Assembly (NCBI GenBank): GCA_020081605.1
Contig: JAHREC010000007.1
Span: forward strand, 372,001-436,000
Origin: Albifimbria verrucaria
Taxonomy: Eukaryota > Ascomycota > Sordariomycetes > Hypocreales > Stachybotryaceae
Length of the DNA: 64,000 nucleotides
Reading direction: 5' to 3'
Part shown: piece after piece, positions 22,900 through 35,123 of the stretch
Layout: the number at the start of each line of letters is the position of its first letter
How positions within the stretch are numbered: the first letter of the stretch is position 1
Program-made: the position numbers and the translations under genes
Notes under the pieces: model-generated
Told to the model about the DNA's origin: nothing
The model's input: the letters and a program-made list of their open reading frames with translations, nothing else
Databases searched by the model: none

Positions 22900-23994
22900 A
22901 TGAACTTTTTCGTTGTCACTCTCTCACTGCTGTCATTGCGACTAGTGTTGGCACAGTCAACATCAAAAACTACCACTCAAAAGGTAACCACTACTTCTGT
23001 AAAATGGCAGGCCTCTGGCGGTGTGAACTGTCCTCACCCAGCCGTTAACACTAACTGGCCAACACCAACTGGAAGTACTTCGTTTCCTACAGCTTCCGTT
23101 ATTCCAGCAAACCAGGTCTTTGATGGTAAAATGTCACTCTTTGATCGCCGCGGTAGTGCCGGGGATTGTAAGGGCCAGACAGAGCAGGATGAGGCAGCTG
23201 CTGTTTTCATACTAGAACCCGGCGCCACATTGAGAAATGTCATTATTGGTTCAGCTCAAGCCGAAGGGTGCACTGCCGGGGTCCATGCGTCATTGAGAAT
23301 GTGTGGTGGGACGATGTGTGTGAAGATGCCGCCACGTTCAAGAGCACCGGACCGCGATACGTTCGCGGTGGAGGTGCTCGTGAGGCCTCCGATAAAATAT
23401 TCCAACACAATGGCAAGTACATTACGCTTCTGTTTTTGCCAGGCAATGTTTGGCTTATCGAGGAATATACCGAGCCTGAGATAGCCGTTATAGATGTCTG
23501 TTCCTAACATGTCTGATTATAGGTGAAGGGTGGCTTTACATAGATGGGTTCTATGCCAACAAGTACGGCAAATTCTATCGTTCTTGTGGAAATTGTAGTC
23601 AACAATTTCAACGACATGGTTTGTCTGTCCTTAAGTCTTACAACCGCTTTTTTGGCTAATTCTGTTGCTTCATCGTCGGCTAGTTAACATTACAAATTTT
23701 GTTGGAATACAAGGGGTTGTTAGTGAGTTTATCACCTTGAACCGTTTATGCTGCCATCATTTAACCTTTTTTAAGTGGGAGTCAATCAAAACTATGGTGA
23801 CACGGCGACATTATCGAATTATTGTTTGGCCAAAATTGGAGTAATATGCGTGAGATATGAGGTATGACATTCCGTGTTCTTTTATCGTATGTACTAATGT
23901 GCATTAGGGGTGTGTGAAACCCTGTGAGGCAGGAGAAATTGGCGAAGGAGGCCTTCCTCCATTCTGTACTATCAATGGTCAAGATTGGGACTGA
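22900..23994 (+). CDS. Secreted pectate lyase, family PL3, with a GC-AG intron and one frameshift
   Basis: ATG 22900 opens a signal peptide ([19 protein letters not shown]). Exons are 22900-23412, 23523-23618, 23684-23722, 23776-23861 and 23908-23994. The core reads [73 protein letters not shown] and [10 protein letters not shown], then [12 protein letters not shown]. This is the PL3 parallel beta-helix signature: Ca-dependent beta-elimination of polygalacturonate. The first intron (23413-23522, 110 bp) begins GCAAGT, a GC-AG intron; the others begin GT. The frame breaks at the GGG run 23266-23268 and one more G restores it. The C-terminal exon adds a Cys-rich tail ([12 protein letters not shown]) ending at TGA 23994. 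Confidence 0.85.
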
Positions 23995-24138
23995 ATTATA
24001 CTCGAACCAACTCATGTTTTACTAGTGTGGTTTCTAGATGCGATGTCAAACGAATTGTTATTTTGGCAAGAGCACCAAGTACAATTCCATCTAATTCACT
24101 ATATACCGCCTCCTTTGATGATGAATATTGCGTACAGA

Positions 24139-25052
24139 TCAAACAGCACCCTTTAACGTTTTGCCAGCATTTTCAAGTAGATTCATATGTCCAGGAGCAT
24201 TTTGCGTGTACCGGCTGTTAAACTTGATGATCCGCCTCACGTCTCTGAATGTTGACACATCGACGTAGACAGGATCTGCAACGACGTTGAACTTGACCCC
24301 TTCAGTGCAAGGTGGAGTTGTCAGTGATCCGTTATATGCGTAGACCTCTGACTTGGATATATGTGCCATAAGGTCTTTGAAGTCTAGTGGTTCAGTGGAC
24401 ACTTGATCACCCAGGGTCGGAATATCTTTCATATTGGCCAGTGCGGCACTCAACGACGTGCTGACACAGTCGAACTTGCCAGCGACATCGATCATGAAGC
24501 CCACAACTGCGAGTGACTTGTCTTGAAAGAAGAGTGTCAGTTGCAGCATTCAAAAGGAAAACTCAATAGGCCGTGTTATCACAGTGCCCGGTATATAAAC
24601 AAAGACTCACCTGTCGCCTGGAATACGAAATGAACTTCCAATGGGTAATGCTCTCCAAGTAAATGGTGCTCGCTGGGTGTGTGAAAGTGAAACTGAACAA
24701 GGTCATAGTGTTTGTCCTCTACCAGCACAGAGCCATTAAGAGTAACTTGTACGGTACTACCAAGGTTCTCAAGTTCAGCGCCAAAAGGATAAGAGTCGAC
24801 GTCGAAATTAAATGATGCGCCCTTTTGCTTCTTGATGGTACTATCAATGTTGATTGGTGATTGATTCTTGCCCAAAGCACAAAGCGAATTGGCAGCATCA
24901 AGGCCATGCCAGTTCAACGGTCCTTCAATTGTGTGGTATCCCACAACATCTGCAGCGCGACCTTGAAGCTTACGGCGCGGAGCTAAGGTGGTGCCATAAT
25001 GACAGAAGGCTTCAGCCATAGATAGAATAGAGGCAACAACGAGGAATTTCAT
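24139..25052 (-). CDS. Secreted alpha-type carbonic anhydrase
   Basis: Two exons, 25052-24611 and 24521-24139, with an 89-bp GTGAGT intron; 274 residues and no frame break. ATG 25052 begins a signal peptide (MKFLVVASILSMAEA). The alpha-CA core is present: WHGLDAANSLCALGKNQSP, then QFHFHTPSEHHL and LEVHFVFQA, which hold the three zinc His, and YNGSLTTPPCTEGV, the substrate-pocket Thr-Thr-Pro loop. It hydrates CO2 outside the cell or in the wall. It converges with the PL3 gene; only about 140 bp separate the two 3' ends. Alpha-CAs are a minority class in fungi, where beta-CAs dominate. Confidence 0.92.
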
Positions 25053-27409
25053 GATTGCCAATGGGAATTATATGAGGGAATTAACAAAGATGACGATAGA
25101 TATTCTACCCAAAGAAGTTTCTTCATCGTGCAAAGAGGAGATCATGATGCTTTATAGGCTGTTGCAAGGCTTTGGGATTCAAGTGAGGCCGCTCATCTGG
25201 ATATGACCTGGCTGCCAAGACTACCCATTTACTGTCTAATATATGAGACTAAGTTTTCTTTTGATAGGGCTAAGATCCATTTGAATGGCAGTGCCACTTG
25301 GCTAATTCGACAAGCATCTACGACGAAGACACAAGGTCTAGACATGCTTTTGCCAAGAGTACCTAGCCCCTCACAATCATCAACACATCATTAGTACACT
25401 CTTCATAGTTACTACTGGTAGTGAGAGGAGGCTGACAATTGAAATTGGAGAGATGCTGTTATGAATTTCTGAGTAGCCTACCGAACTTCAAATTTATTTA
25501 GATTAGAGTGCAATCCATACAAATTTGGAAATGAAACTTCAAATAAGAGAGCCAGTCCCCATTCCTGAGAGAGGAGATGGGATGAATTACGTTGCCAAAT
25601 CTCCCGAGAACCCCGTAAAATACAATCTAAGCTGGTCATTTGTTGTTCGCCACCTATTGAGACAGGGTTGATCCCTCCTGATAAACTCCTCGTCGGTGGG
25701 GGCGGGTAGCACGATGAGATGGTTGTGGAACTAGCGTAACGTTTCTTGCAGCTGGTTGAATTAGGCATTGATTTGCTCACGATCCAATATGGCGGTGCCA
25801 AGAACTTCTGACATACGATATGTATTCTCCTTAACAGACACACCTTTCGCTCCTTCCGTAAGTTGATATCGTGCCTTAGCTACCCCTACTAGATTGATAC
25901 ATAGCCACTGGTGCCAAGACCTTTGTGTCTTCCAAACTGGTGAGCTTGAGGGTTATTGCAGCATGATCTCGTGCCAAGCAAATCTCGGTGACAGATACTC
26001 AAGAATTCTCGCATCTAGATGAATTCGTTTTCATGCGCACTTGATTTGTCATCGTGACCATCATAGCCTCTACAAAATTACACCTTGGTACTAAGCGGAT
26101 GATGCGTGAAGGTACAATAGTTTTGGGTGATATTTAAAACTATAACTCACGCCCGCCCTTTGACTGTAATTCATTTAATGCTATCTGTATATCTGCAAGC
26201 CGACTGCGCTTCAGTTGGGGCGAAGAATGGTATTACGGGCTTGAATGCCACTGAAACAATTCCAACAGAGCCACCTCTTCGATCTGGCCCTTTATCAATA
26301 TTATCCCTGTCGTATTTTCTCCAAGTCCTGGCCCTTGCTTGATCCAGAAATAAGCTTTCGACGGAAAACAGCCGAGAGCGCCACTATTCTAAATTTGGTA
26401 AGTTGTTGGACAAAACTTGTAACTGTCATGCCAAACCTGCGTCACTAGACCAGGTCCCATATCCGCAGTCTTGTTGTTGCTACCCCCTGCGCCATTAAGC
26501 CGTGGAATGGAAATTAATTCATGACTAGTAGCCAAATGCGAAATTGGTTTTAGACACTGGTGCCTATTCATTGTTGCCTCGTCTCGATATCATATAACTG
26601 CGACACCAGGGCAACAAGTCGTGCCATCGCATGTTGGATCCTGGAACTGGGGACTGTGGACCCTTGGCTGCTTCGGATGCGATGAGCAGCACACAGCCCG
26701 CTGTCTATACAGGGATTAATATAAATTGATCGGCTTAGCTGGTTTTGCCCATCAAGAACGACAGCTCGGATGAACTCCGTTCGCACTAATTAGCACAGCC
26801 ACTTCCAATCGTTTACATGAGACACGGACCGATATTCTTCAAGGACACGTGAGAGGGCCCGGCGCTAGTAAGAAATCGTTTATCGCTCCCCGATCTCCCT
26901 TCCCTGATCCTACCACTTGGGTGTCGTAAAATACTAGGTTATATCGCGTGTATCGCAGGATATTGGCTGACATGAACTCCATTCAGAGTCAGCATAGAGC
27001 ATTCGGTACACATTGATGGGTTCATATCTCACAACGAACAGAATCTATCATCTTTACTGCAGCAGGGAATTTAACTTATTTATCGTGAACAGCTCCGTAT
27101 CTTCCACGCCTGTATCTTCCACGTTATTATTGAACTTTACATTTTAACGAAGATTCATATATATTCTTCATTAATACTTAAATTTGTCATGGATTTTCTG
27201 TTGAGCATACAGATATATTCTTTCTCTGTCTTCTTGTCTTATACCCGGGCTTTGTAAAAATGCCTCCGGTTGGGTTGTTAATATATAAACGAGGGCAGTA
27301 TCCCAACAGCTTGGTTAAGTTTGATCTTTGATCTAGCACCTATTACTATATATTCATTGTATCCCAAGTTCCTCACTCCTATCTATGCTCATGGATAATG
27401 TAGCTAAAG
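25053..27409. other. Long gap without a recognisable gene
   Basis: About 2.4 kb. It holds the carbonic anhydrase promoter and the 3' side of the amidohydrolase. Short frames at 25478-25843 and 26389-26786 on the minus strand show no recognisable motif. Confidence 0.45.
25150..25156 (-). promoter_or_regulatory. TATA-like element of the carbonic anhydrase gene
   Basis: TATAAAG on the minus strand, about 100 bp upstream of ATG 25052. Confidence 0.4.
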
Positions 27410-28996
27410 CTAGCCGGTCCTCGTGCCTCTCATCTTATCGTACATTATGACAGATTCTAAAAGAGTTTGGGCACCCATAGCGCTATCATGAACGCGTTCA
27501 GGTTAGTAACAATCATGCAGTGTCTATGAAGATATAACATACCAATCTTCCGGGCGACAGAATTCTTCAGGGTGGTGGCTAATGCCGTCTCTGCATGGTA
27601 CAAAGATCATGGCCGTCGGACATCGTTTGCTAGTGTTCACACTGTCGTGCCCTGCTCCGCTATCAATTTGGAGCCAACCATCTGGACCGACAACTGAATT
27701 GGCTGCATTTGCCACCACTGCTAAGGCGTCTGCGTCAAATTTAACGGCTGGTGAAATTGTGTCCACGGTCCAGTCAAATTGGATTCCTTGACCATCTTCT
27801 TTGGAAATACGTTGGAAGGTGTCTAGGCATCGCTCTTGCATTTCGACCACCATTGAAGTGTCGGGATGTCGTATGTCAAGCGTAAAGCTAACTTCTGATG
27901 GTACTGTGTTGGTGGAGGAGACTTGCGGGATCCTGAATACTCCTGTAGAAGCTAAAGCTCCCAGCTCCTTTGCTATGGTGTTTGACGCGGCTATCATCTT
28001 CGATGCAGCGAGCAAGGGGTCTTTCCTCATTGCCAGAGGAGTGGTGCCTGTATGCGCATTTCGACCCTTCAAATGAAATGTTAACCAGCGATACGCTTGG
28101 ACACCTTTGACAACACCAATTTGTCTGCCTGCGTTAGCAAGAATGGGCCCCTGCTCAATATGCAACTCAAAATGAGCACCTAGCGGATACCCATCAACCT
28201 CGTTGCTCGAGCATTTCACTTCACCCATGAAGCCATGCCTTTCCAACTCGGATTTTAATGAAATCGATGGGTCAGCGATGTCTCTCAGATCCCAAGCATC
28301 GTCTATAATAAGATCTCCGGCCCAAACCTGCGATGCCACCATTGACTTTGGGAAACGCGCACCTTCCTCGCTTGATTCATGCATCATGTCAGAAATTGTT
28401 TGGCTAGAAGCTTAGGGATTGATATCGCGACGTACTTAGTCCAGTTGACAATACCGACATCAAAGGATGTCTCGTAATCGTTTTCATGCATTGTACGAAG
28501 CACTTCGAGTGCAGCAACAACACCAAGAATTCCATCATACCTTCCACCATAAGGTTGGGTATCCAGATGGCTTCCCATAGCGGTCATGGGTGCTGAAGAT
28601 CTCAGCGAACCAGGCCTCCGGACAAACATATTTCCCATCTGATCGAGGGTAATTTGGCAACCCAATCGCTGGGCTTCTTTTGCAAACCAGTGCCTTACAT
28701 GAGAATCGGCCTTAGAAAGTGCCAGCCTGCTCATTCCGGTTTCTTCCGAACCACTTTAGAGAGTGCTATTCGTCAGTGGGGGTCTCCAAAGGAACACCGG
28801 ATTTCAAGCAGAAGTCCCTAATATGAACGTACCTTCCGTACCGGTGAGCCTCTCCCCATTGACAAGAGTAGTGTAGAGACTCTTGTAAGCGATCGGAATT
28901 GATTCTCAAATTTGTAGAGAGGGCCGTTGAGGTGCTAAAACTTCGATTTAGACACCTTCTTCCCAACCCACCAGAGAATTTCTTCATGCTGATCAT
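27410..28996 (-). CDS. M20-family amidohydrolase, N-carbamoyl-amino-acid hydrolase/allantoate amidohydrolase type
   Basis: Four exons: 28996-28833, 28753-28436, 28370-27543, 27482-27410; introns of 60-79 bp; 460 residues, no frame break. Motifs include the first metal ligand His in AMGSHLDTQPYGGRYDG, the spliced NEEGARFPKSM bearing the catalytic Glu pair, HFELHIEQGP, DIRHPDTSM, and GAGHDSV near the C-terminus. The last exon supplies EDCAMGAQTLLESV, typical of this family, which supports the final intron. The enzyme hydrolyses N-carbamoyl amino acids or ureido compounds to amino acid, CO2 and ammonia with Zn/Mn. The N-terminal RRCLNRSFSTSTALS stretch is basic and Ser-rich and could be a mitochondrial presequence. 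ATG 28987 is an alternative start. It lies head-to-tail behind the ammonia-lyase/M20 fusion gene. Confidence 0.9.
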
Positions 28997-29535
28997 TTGA
29001 AAATCGAATTTTGAGCTAGATCAATGCAACTGATTCTCTAGGAAATGTTACTTCGCGTGGTTACAGTTACCAATTACCATGGTGCCCAAGTCCATGATAT
29101 ACCTGCACCATTGAACAACGATCGGATTTAGCACGCCCTGTCATGATGACCCAGTCCACTTGTATGATTCACCCCACTCAAACTCCACTCATGATTAACA
29201 GCCGTGACAACTACTCCATTATGTTCCGGAAGCTGCTCCGCTACTGGACCACTTCCACATCGGCTCTTAACATGTTCATGTCTAATTGAGGATCTGATTG
29301 TATGTCTAGGATCTAAGGCTAAATTGCAACCCTCCTTAATTTTGATGCCACTTTGCACCTTAGTACATCAATGACAGTAAGTGAAGGCGGCGCCAATCGA
29401 TTGATGAGCTGGTGTAGGTGTGTAACGATAGTCGACATCACCTTTTGTATAGTTCAAGAGTGAGATGGACGCTAAGATACCAGAGCATAAAGCACCGTCT
29501 TAAGGCAAAACATTTATTGATGTGCTTAATGAGGG
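28997..29535. other. Intergenic region between two minus-strand hydrolase genes
   Basis: About 540 bp: 3' UTR of the fusion gene and promoter of the amidohydrolase. No gene seen. The distance suggests separate transcripts. Confidence 0.5.
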
Positions 29536-31807
29536 CTATGCGCAAAAATCCCTAACAACTGCGCTGAGTACAGACGTCACTTCTCTAACACTGTCTACGC
29601 TAACCCACTCATCTTTTCCGTGCAATCCCTCGCCTTTGGGTCCATAGACTACCGCTGGAATACCTTGCTCGTAAAGGAGCGCAGCATCACACCAAAAGGC
29701 AAGCTAACGGGCTTAGGCATCTCACCCAGGGTAGTTGTGACACTTGAAACAAATGTTTCGACAAATTTGTCCTTCTCGTCAAGTGCATACGCAGGTCGAG
29801 AGAATGTTACACGTGGTTCTGCATACCTGAGACCAGGGTTATTTGAAGCAACACGCTCCAGAATATTCTTGACATCTCGAGTAATAGAAGCCGATGTCTG
29901 AGGAGGAATGGTGCGGAATTCCACAGTGAGTGTACACTTGTCGGGATAACTCGAAGGCTCTTGCCCACCCTGAATGAGACCAGCATGCAATGATGCTTTT
30001 CCTAGTCTATCGTCCGAAGGCAACTCCTTTGTGTATTCTAGTAGTGCTGTTTGCACTGCTCCGGCGAGTAATATAGCGTCTACGCCTACATCTGGCATAG
30101 AACCATGTGCAGCGACTCCAAGGATTTCTATCTCGACCCATACAAAACCTTTGTGGGCATAGCCTATTTGCTGGGATGTTGGCTCCGGGACAATGGCTGC
30201 ATCAGCTCTCCAACCTCTCTCGAGAACTTCTTCAGTACCGAAGGAGAAGTTTTCTTCGTCCGCAACAGCAGCCAAAATGACATCTCCACGTAGTTGGGTC
30301 TCCTCGGCTGGATTAAACTGAGCCATGACTGACATGGCTGCTGCGACACCAGACTTCATATCAAGACATCCGCGGCCATGTATTCTTTCGTTTCCTTCGG
30401 TTACTATTTGTCCACTCAGAGAGTCGAGTTCAGGCGAGTAGCTTTCCAAGCTAACAGTGTCGATGTGTCCGTTCAGCATAATTGATTTCCCACCTCCTTT
30501 GCCGCGGACCACGCCAACCACTGATGGCCTCCCCGACTGCTTTTCGAGCCAGTGTGCTTCTATATCGCGATGTTGCAGCCAGGAGAAGATGTAATTCGCA
30601 ATCTCAGTCTCTCCTGCTCCTGATGCCTTGGATAGAGTAGGGTTAGATGAATTGATTCTTGTCAGAACCTGCGTCAAGATGACAGGGTCATCTATAGAAA
30701 CATCTAGCGGCTCTTTGTATTCCCTTTCTCCCTCGGTATTGATAAGCACTATGACGGAGTCCTTGGAGAGATATTTATTTTGAGTGTCCATTTGTGTCAG
30801 CCGATGGAGTGCGGCTACGGTCGCGCCTCCGCAGGGACCACTACTGATGCCCTTTGACTTGAGATACTTGACTGCCTCATGAGTCTCAAAGTCAGAGACA
30901 GTCGTACAAATATCAACACCGGCACGAAGATCTTCAAAAGCGGTCGTAGAGACAGTACCACAATTAAGGCCATCCATGATGGTTGTTGATGTATGGACTG
31001 AGACTGGTACCCCGGCTTGCATGCTCTTCCACAAGCAAGGCGCAGTATCAGGCTCGACTGTCATGACAGTATAATCTCTTCCATCAGATTTGCAATGGCT
31101 AACGACGGCATGTGCAAGAGATCCGACACCAACCGGGGTCACAATTAGTGTCGGCCTCAAGCCTTGGTCGGTAAGCTGCTGTTCTGCCTCGACGAGGATA
31201 GTAGAGTATCCTTCTACGATCCAATTAGGGACCTGCTCATACCCTTCAAACGCACTGTCTTGTACAAGTAAGCCACCATGCACAGATTTTGAGGCCTCCC
31301 ACGCCTCCATAACAGCATCATCGTAGTGTGAGCAGGTTACAACCACGCGTGCACCTTCAGACTTGATGAGCCTGATAGCCTCCTCAGTCACATTGTTTGG
31401 AATGTATATGTTTGCAGAAATACCAAGCATTCTCGCCATAACTGCAACAGCTCTTCCATGATTACCCTCAGTTGCAGCATATAGCGATATATGATGCAGC
31501 TGGGCGGCTTCGGCCAAATGGTCAAAACTTATGTCTTCTGGCACGCCAAGCTTTGACACGATAGCCTTGTAGGTGCCCCATGATGCACCCAAAATCTTGA
31601 AAGCAGGCAGCCCAAGCCTGTTACTCTCGTCTTTGAGCAGCACGGCCTTCACACCGATCTCTTGCGCTATGTCTTGAAGCGGCACAACGGGTGTTGGCGC
31701 AAACAGGGAAGCTGGCGGTGGAATTCATTTGCCGATGAACTCTGTCTAAAAGACCTATGTGGCCTCGTGCCATCGTTGATGAAAACGCGTCTCTGTCCTG
31801 CTACCAT
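29536..31807 (-). CDS. Fusion enzyme: diaminopropionate ammonia-lyase-like PLP domain plus M20 deacetylase domain, two frame breaks
   Basis: ATG 31807 begins MVAGQRRVFINDGTRPHRSF. Residues about 45-370 match diaminopropionate ammonia-lyase (fold type II PLP): FKILGAS with the PLP Lys, ATEGNHGRAVA, a glycine-rich TPVGVGSLAHAVV, and GPCGGATVAAL. Residues about 380-757 are an M20 peptidase/acetylornithine-deacetylase-like domain: LNGHIDTV, GRGCLDMKSG, VADEENFSFGTEE, VAAHGSMPDVGV. The frame breaks at GGG 31706-31708 (plus strand) and at the AAAA run 29694-29697. After the second break the frame encodes FWCDAALLYEQGIPAVVYGP and GLHGKDEW, with the last metal His, to TAG 29536. The restored length is 757 residues, uninterrupted by introns. 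The PLP half would release ammonia from 2,3-diaminopropionate or a similar amino acid. The M20 half would deacylate an N-acyl amino acid, plausibly feeding the first. The pairing is inference. Confidence 0.85.
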
Positions 31808-32436
31808 GGTGGGGTGCGGTGCTTGGTAATGGCACGGAATAGAACGGCGTGGAATGAAGAGATAACTGATCTAAAGAGGCCACTGCCCTATTCCTCGCCA
31901 AAATATCCTTGGTGTAGAATCTTAGGTTCTGGGCTTGAGAGTAATAGGAATAGTGTTGAAAGGATTGAGTCGCCGAGCTTATGAAAGGTGTGTGCTATCG
32001 TGTAAGCTGTCCGAAGGAATTGATTGACTGAACCAGGAAGCGAGCGGATTTAAGGATAAAAAGCCCCTGCCATTCCATGTCCTCATCCTGTATTTGAGCC
32101 ACATATTATAACATATTTGTGTTGTCATTACCTAAGAAAGAAACCGCCTTATACAATTCCAAAGACGATAACTGACAACTATTCTTCAACCCACGTTTTC
32201 GGGTAGGCCACAAGACTGGGCTTATTACCTAATTTGATGCTTTCTCATCATGCTAGGGCGTAGAGGGCGCGTGGATTGGTATCCACTCAAATCATTCCGA
32301 TCGTGCCCCGACCCCATTTGCTTGATTAACTTTTGCTCCGGCTCCACAACTCATCAATCTCCACGATCACCCGCCTAGGCGATGTATGCTCAGAGTTGGC
32401 TCCTTCAGAGCATGACAGTCAAAATTGCTATCAAAA
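31808..32436. other. Divergent promoter region
   Basis: About 630 bp between the minus-strand fusion enzyme and the plus-strand homeodomain/C2H2 regulator. Both promoters must lie here. No further gene seen. Confidence 0.6.
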
Positions 32437-35123
32437 ATGGATGATGACTGTGACTGGTTAGATGCATACTTTGCTTCTGATTTCCCTTTGGACGCCCCTG
32501 ATCTTACAGCCCCAGTTCCCCAGAATCCACGGCTGATACGCGATCGGGCGAGTTGGTTATTGGAAACGACCGCGAAGGCAGCGTTTCAGTGACTTCAATC
32601 CTGATAGACTTGCAATTACAAGATTCTGCTGCTACATCACTGAGCGAATTCGATCCCAGCTCCGGCTCGCCTGTGGAATCGGGTCTTTCAAACACATTGC
32701 CTGATGATAAAGGCCCCGAGGTCGGCCAGCGCGTTTCTCTGCTGCGGCAGTTCAAGTTCTGAGACGCTGGTTATCAAGCCACCATGACCATCCTTACCCA
32801 AGTAAACCTGATCTACGCCAACTTCAAGATGAAACTGGTCTGGCGAAACGACAGATCACTACATGGCTTGCCAATGCTCGACAGAGAGGAGTAATTCGAT
32901 CGAAGAGGCTCGCTTCGACAGATTCAAACCAAGGGGTATCGATATTCCTCGCCGAGCCACTCCCGCTCCATTTGGGAATATGAGTCCGCTACAAAGATGG
33001 CAAAACTCGCCGCCGGAGATGGAGCCAGCGAATTTATCCGACATTGCTCGATCTATGGCAGCCTCACTAAATGCTGAATCTCCTTTTAATAACCTCGACC
33101 ATGATCAAAATTCTCTGGAGCATCGCAAAATTATATACCACAAGTCTTCATCAGTTAGTAGCAGCGATATAGGTAACTCCAGTGGAAGCTCGTTTGCATC
33201 TTCTTGGTCGCTCTCCTCGCAGACTTCCTCCAGGCCCTACGTGAGAAAGCTCCTAGTGCCCGGAGACGGACAAGACGAACCAAAACCCACAACAATATAA
33301 GCCTAGTCCGACAGCTTGGTCAAGCAGTTAACGCGTTCCAGTGCACTTTCTGCACCGAAACCTTTAGAACCAAATATGATTGGGAGCGACACGAAAAATC
33401 CCAACATCTTTCCGTGGAACAATGGCTTTGTTCACCAGATGGACCCACCACGGCAACCCCGGAGAGTGAGCCTTGCTGCATCTATTGCGGGTTTCTCAAG
33501 CCAGATGTGTCGCATCTGCAAAGTCACAATTTCGGTGCCTGTCTAGGGCGACCACATGAGGAGCGTACGTTTCATAGAAGAGATCATCTCCGGCAGCATC
33601 TCAAACTAGTGCATGGTGCAACATGCTCCAACATGCTACTTCAGTCTTGGAAAACAGAGTGCCAAGATATTCGCTCTCGGTGTGGATTTTGTAGCGTCGT
33701 CTTGTACACATGGGATTCTCGAGCTTCCCATATTGCACAGCATTTCAAAGCGGGCATGACCATGAGCTCTTGGAGAGGCGATTGGGGTTTTGAGTATGAG
33801 GTTGCGCAGAGGGTGGAAAGTGCGATACCACCTTGTAAGTCCCAATCTCCATAGGAAACACTGAATTTACCTAATAACTGTTTACTCCAGATTTAATCGA
33901 TCTAGAACGGAAGTCCCCTTATCCTTTCACCACAACACAGGGACCACCCGATACCCCTCCCAGTGCTTACGAATTACTGAAAGCTGAGATTGACTACTAC
34001 GCCTCCGACTGTCTGAACAAAAGTGGCATATGGCCCTCAGATCACGAGCTGCAATACAACGCTTGCTGCGCTATCCTCGATTCAGAGCTTCGATCGCATG
34101 GCTGTGATGTTTCCCACTCATCTTGGCTGCGGGATCTCATGATGTCATCTGATGAAGTATTGGAGAAGGCCAGACTGCGTCCAGTGGGAACTTGGTCCAA
34201 ATCTCGGATCACAGATCTGAATATCAATGGCAAATCTACCATATTTCAGGATTGTAGCCTGGAGAAGCAGCTCCAGTTTTACGCAAAAACGCACCTGACC
34301 CAAGGTTATGAGACTACTGATCAACACTTCCGGCAGTGGGCATGTGATATTGTTGACCATATGGAGGCTCTTTCTTCGACACCATCTGAGCTTTTCTCGG
34401 GATGGTTGCGCAGACTCATCAACAACTCAACTACATGTTTCCAGGCTTTTAAACAGCGTGTCGAGATCATCGCTTCTGAACCTCTTGGGAGCCAGGACAT
34501 ATTTCCGCTACAACATGTATCTGATATTGATTCAGCGGATCTATCTCCAGTGTCCAAACTGGGCTTAGAAGGAGCTCATTTCGGAGATGGGCCACTTTTT
34601 GAATTTCCATACGTCGGCCGGTTCTTGAACAACGCTTACCCGGCTCCAATGATGGCATCAGCGATGGCTAAGTCTCGTCATTCCACAAGCCCTGGGATTG
34701 TCACACATGATCAGAGCGGCCCAAGACGTCTTAATGCATCATCGTTCTTTCTCAATGGCAATAGTAGCTACGAGCGTCTTTCCAATGAATTGTCTCGGTA
34801 TGTAAAATGCACGATGTCACTTCATAATCCAACTAGTCATACTCCTACGGACGAAGAGCTCCAACATCAAGCTCGTTGGATTGTATATAATGAGTGAGTG
34901 ATCTTTCTTATTTTTTTCTTTCTCTTCGATCTTGCTCCAACAACTTCGCGTCTGCTTCGAACTTCCTAGGCAGATCACTAATTGCTAACTGATGTTTGGT
35001 AGCGACGATCCGTGGAATCAGACACCAGCTGATAACCCGGAATGGTTACTTCAGTTTAAGGAAAGCGTGGGTCTTATTGACCCTGCTGAAAATTCGATCA
35101 GTTGCATAAACGCTGGCACTTGA
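32437..35123 (+). CDS. Transcription factor with homeodomain and C2H2 zinc fingers, four frame breaks
   Basis: ATG 32437 (MDDDCDWLDAYFASDFPLDA) starts an acidic region. It is followed by a TALE/KN-type homeodomain near 32747-32900 (VLRRWLSSHHDHPYP, then ITTWLANARQRG, the WFxN-equivalent helix 3), a Ser-rich linker (MSPLQRWQNSPPE), and C2H2-like fingers (FQCTFCTETFRTKYDWERHE; RCGFCSVVLYTWDSRASHI). The long C-terminal region ends DDPWNQTPADNPEWL at TGA 35123. Introns are at 33835-33890 and 34894-35002. Frame breaks of the missing-base kind lie at CCCC 32518-32521, CCCC 32714-32717, near 32884-32893 and near 33225-33243. Nuclear DNA-binding regulator; target unknown. It is divergent from the ammonia-lyase/M20 fusion, so local regulation is possible but unproven. 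Confidence 0.8.

Noticed and set aside
27410..31807. Treating the two minus-strand hydrolase genes as an operon
   Set aside because: They are about 540 bp apart and fungal genes are normally transcribed singly.
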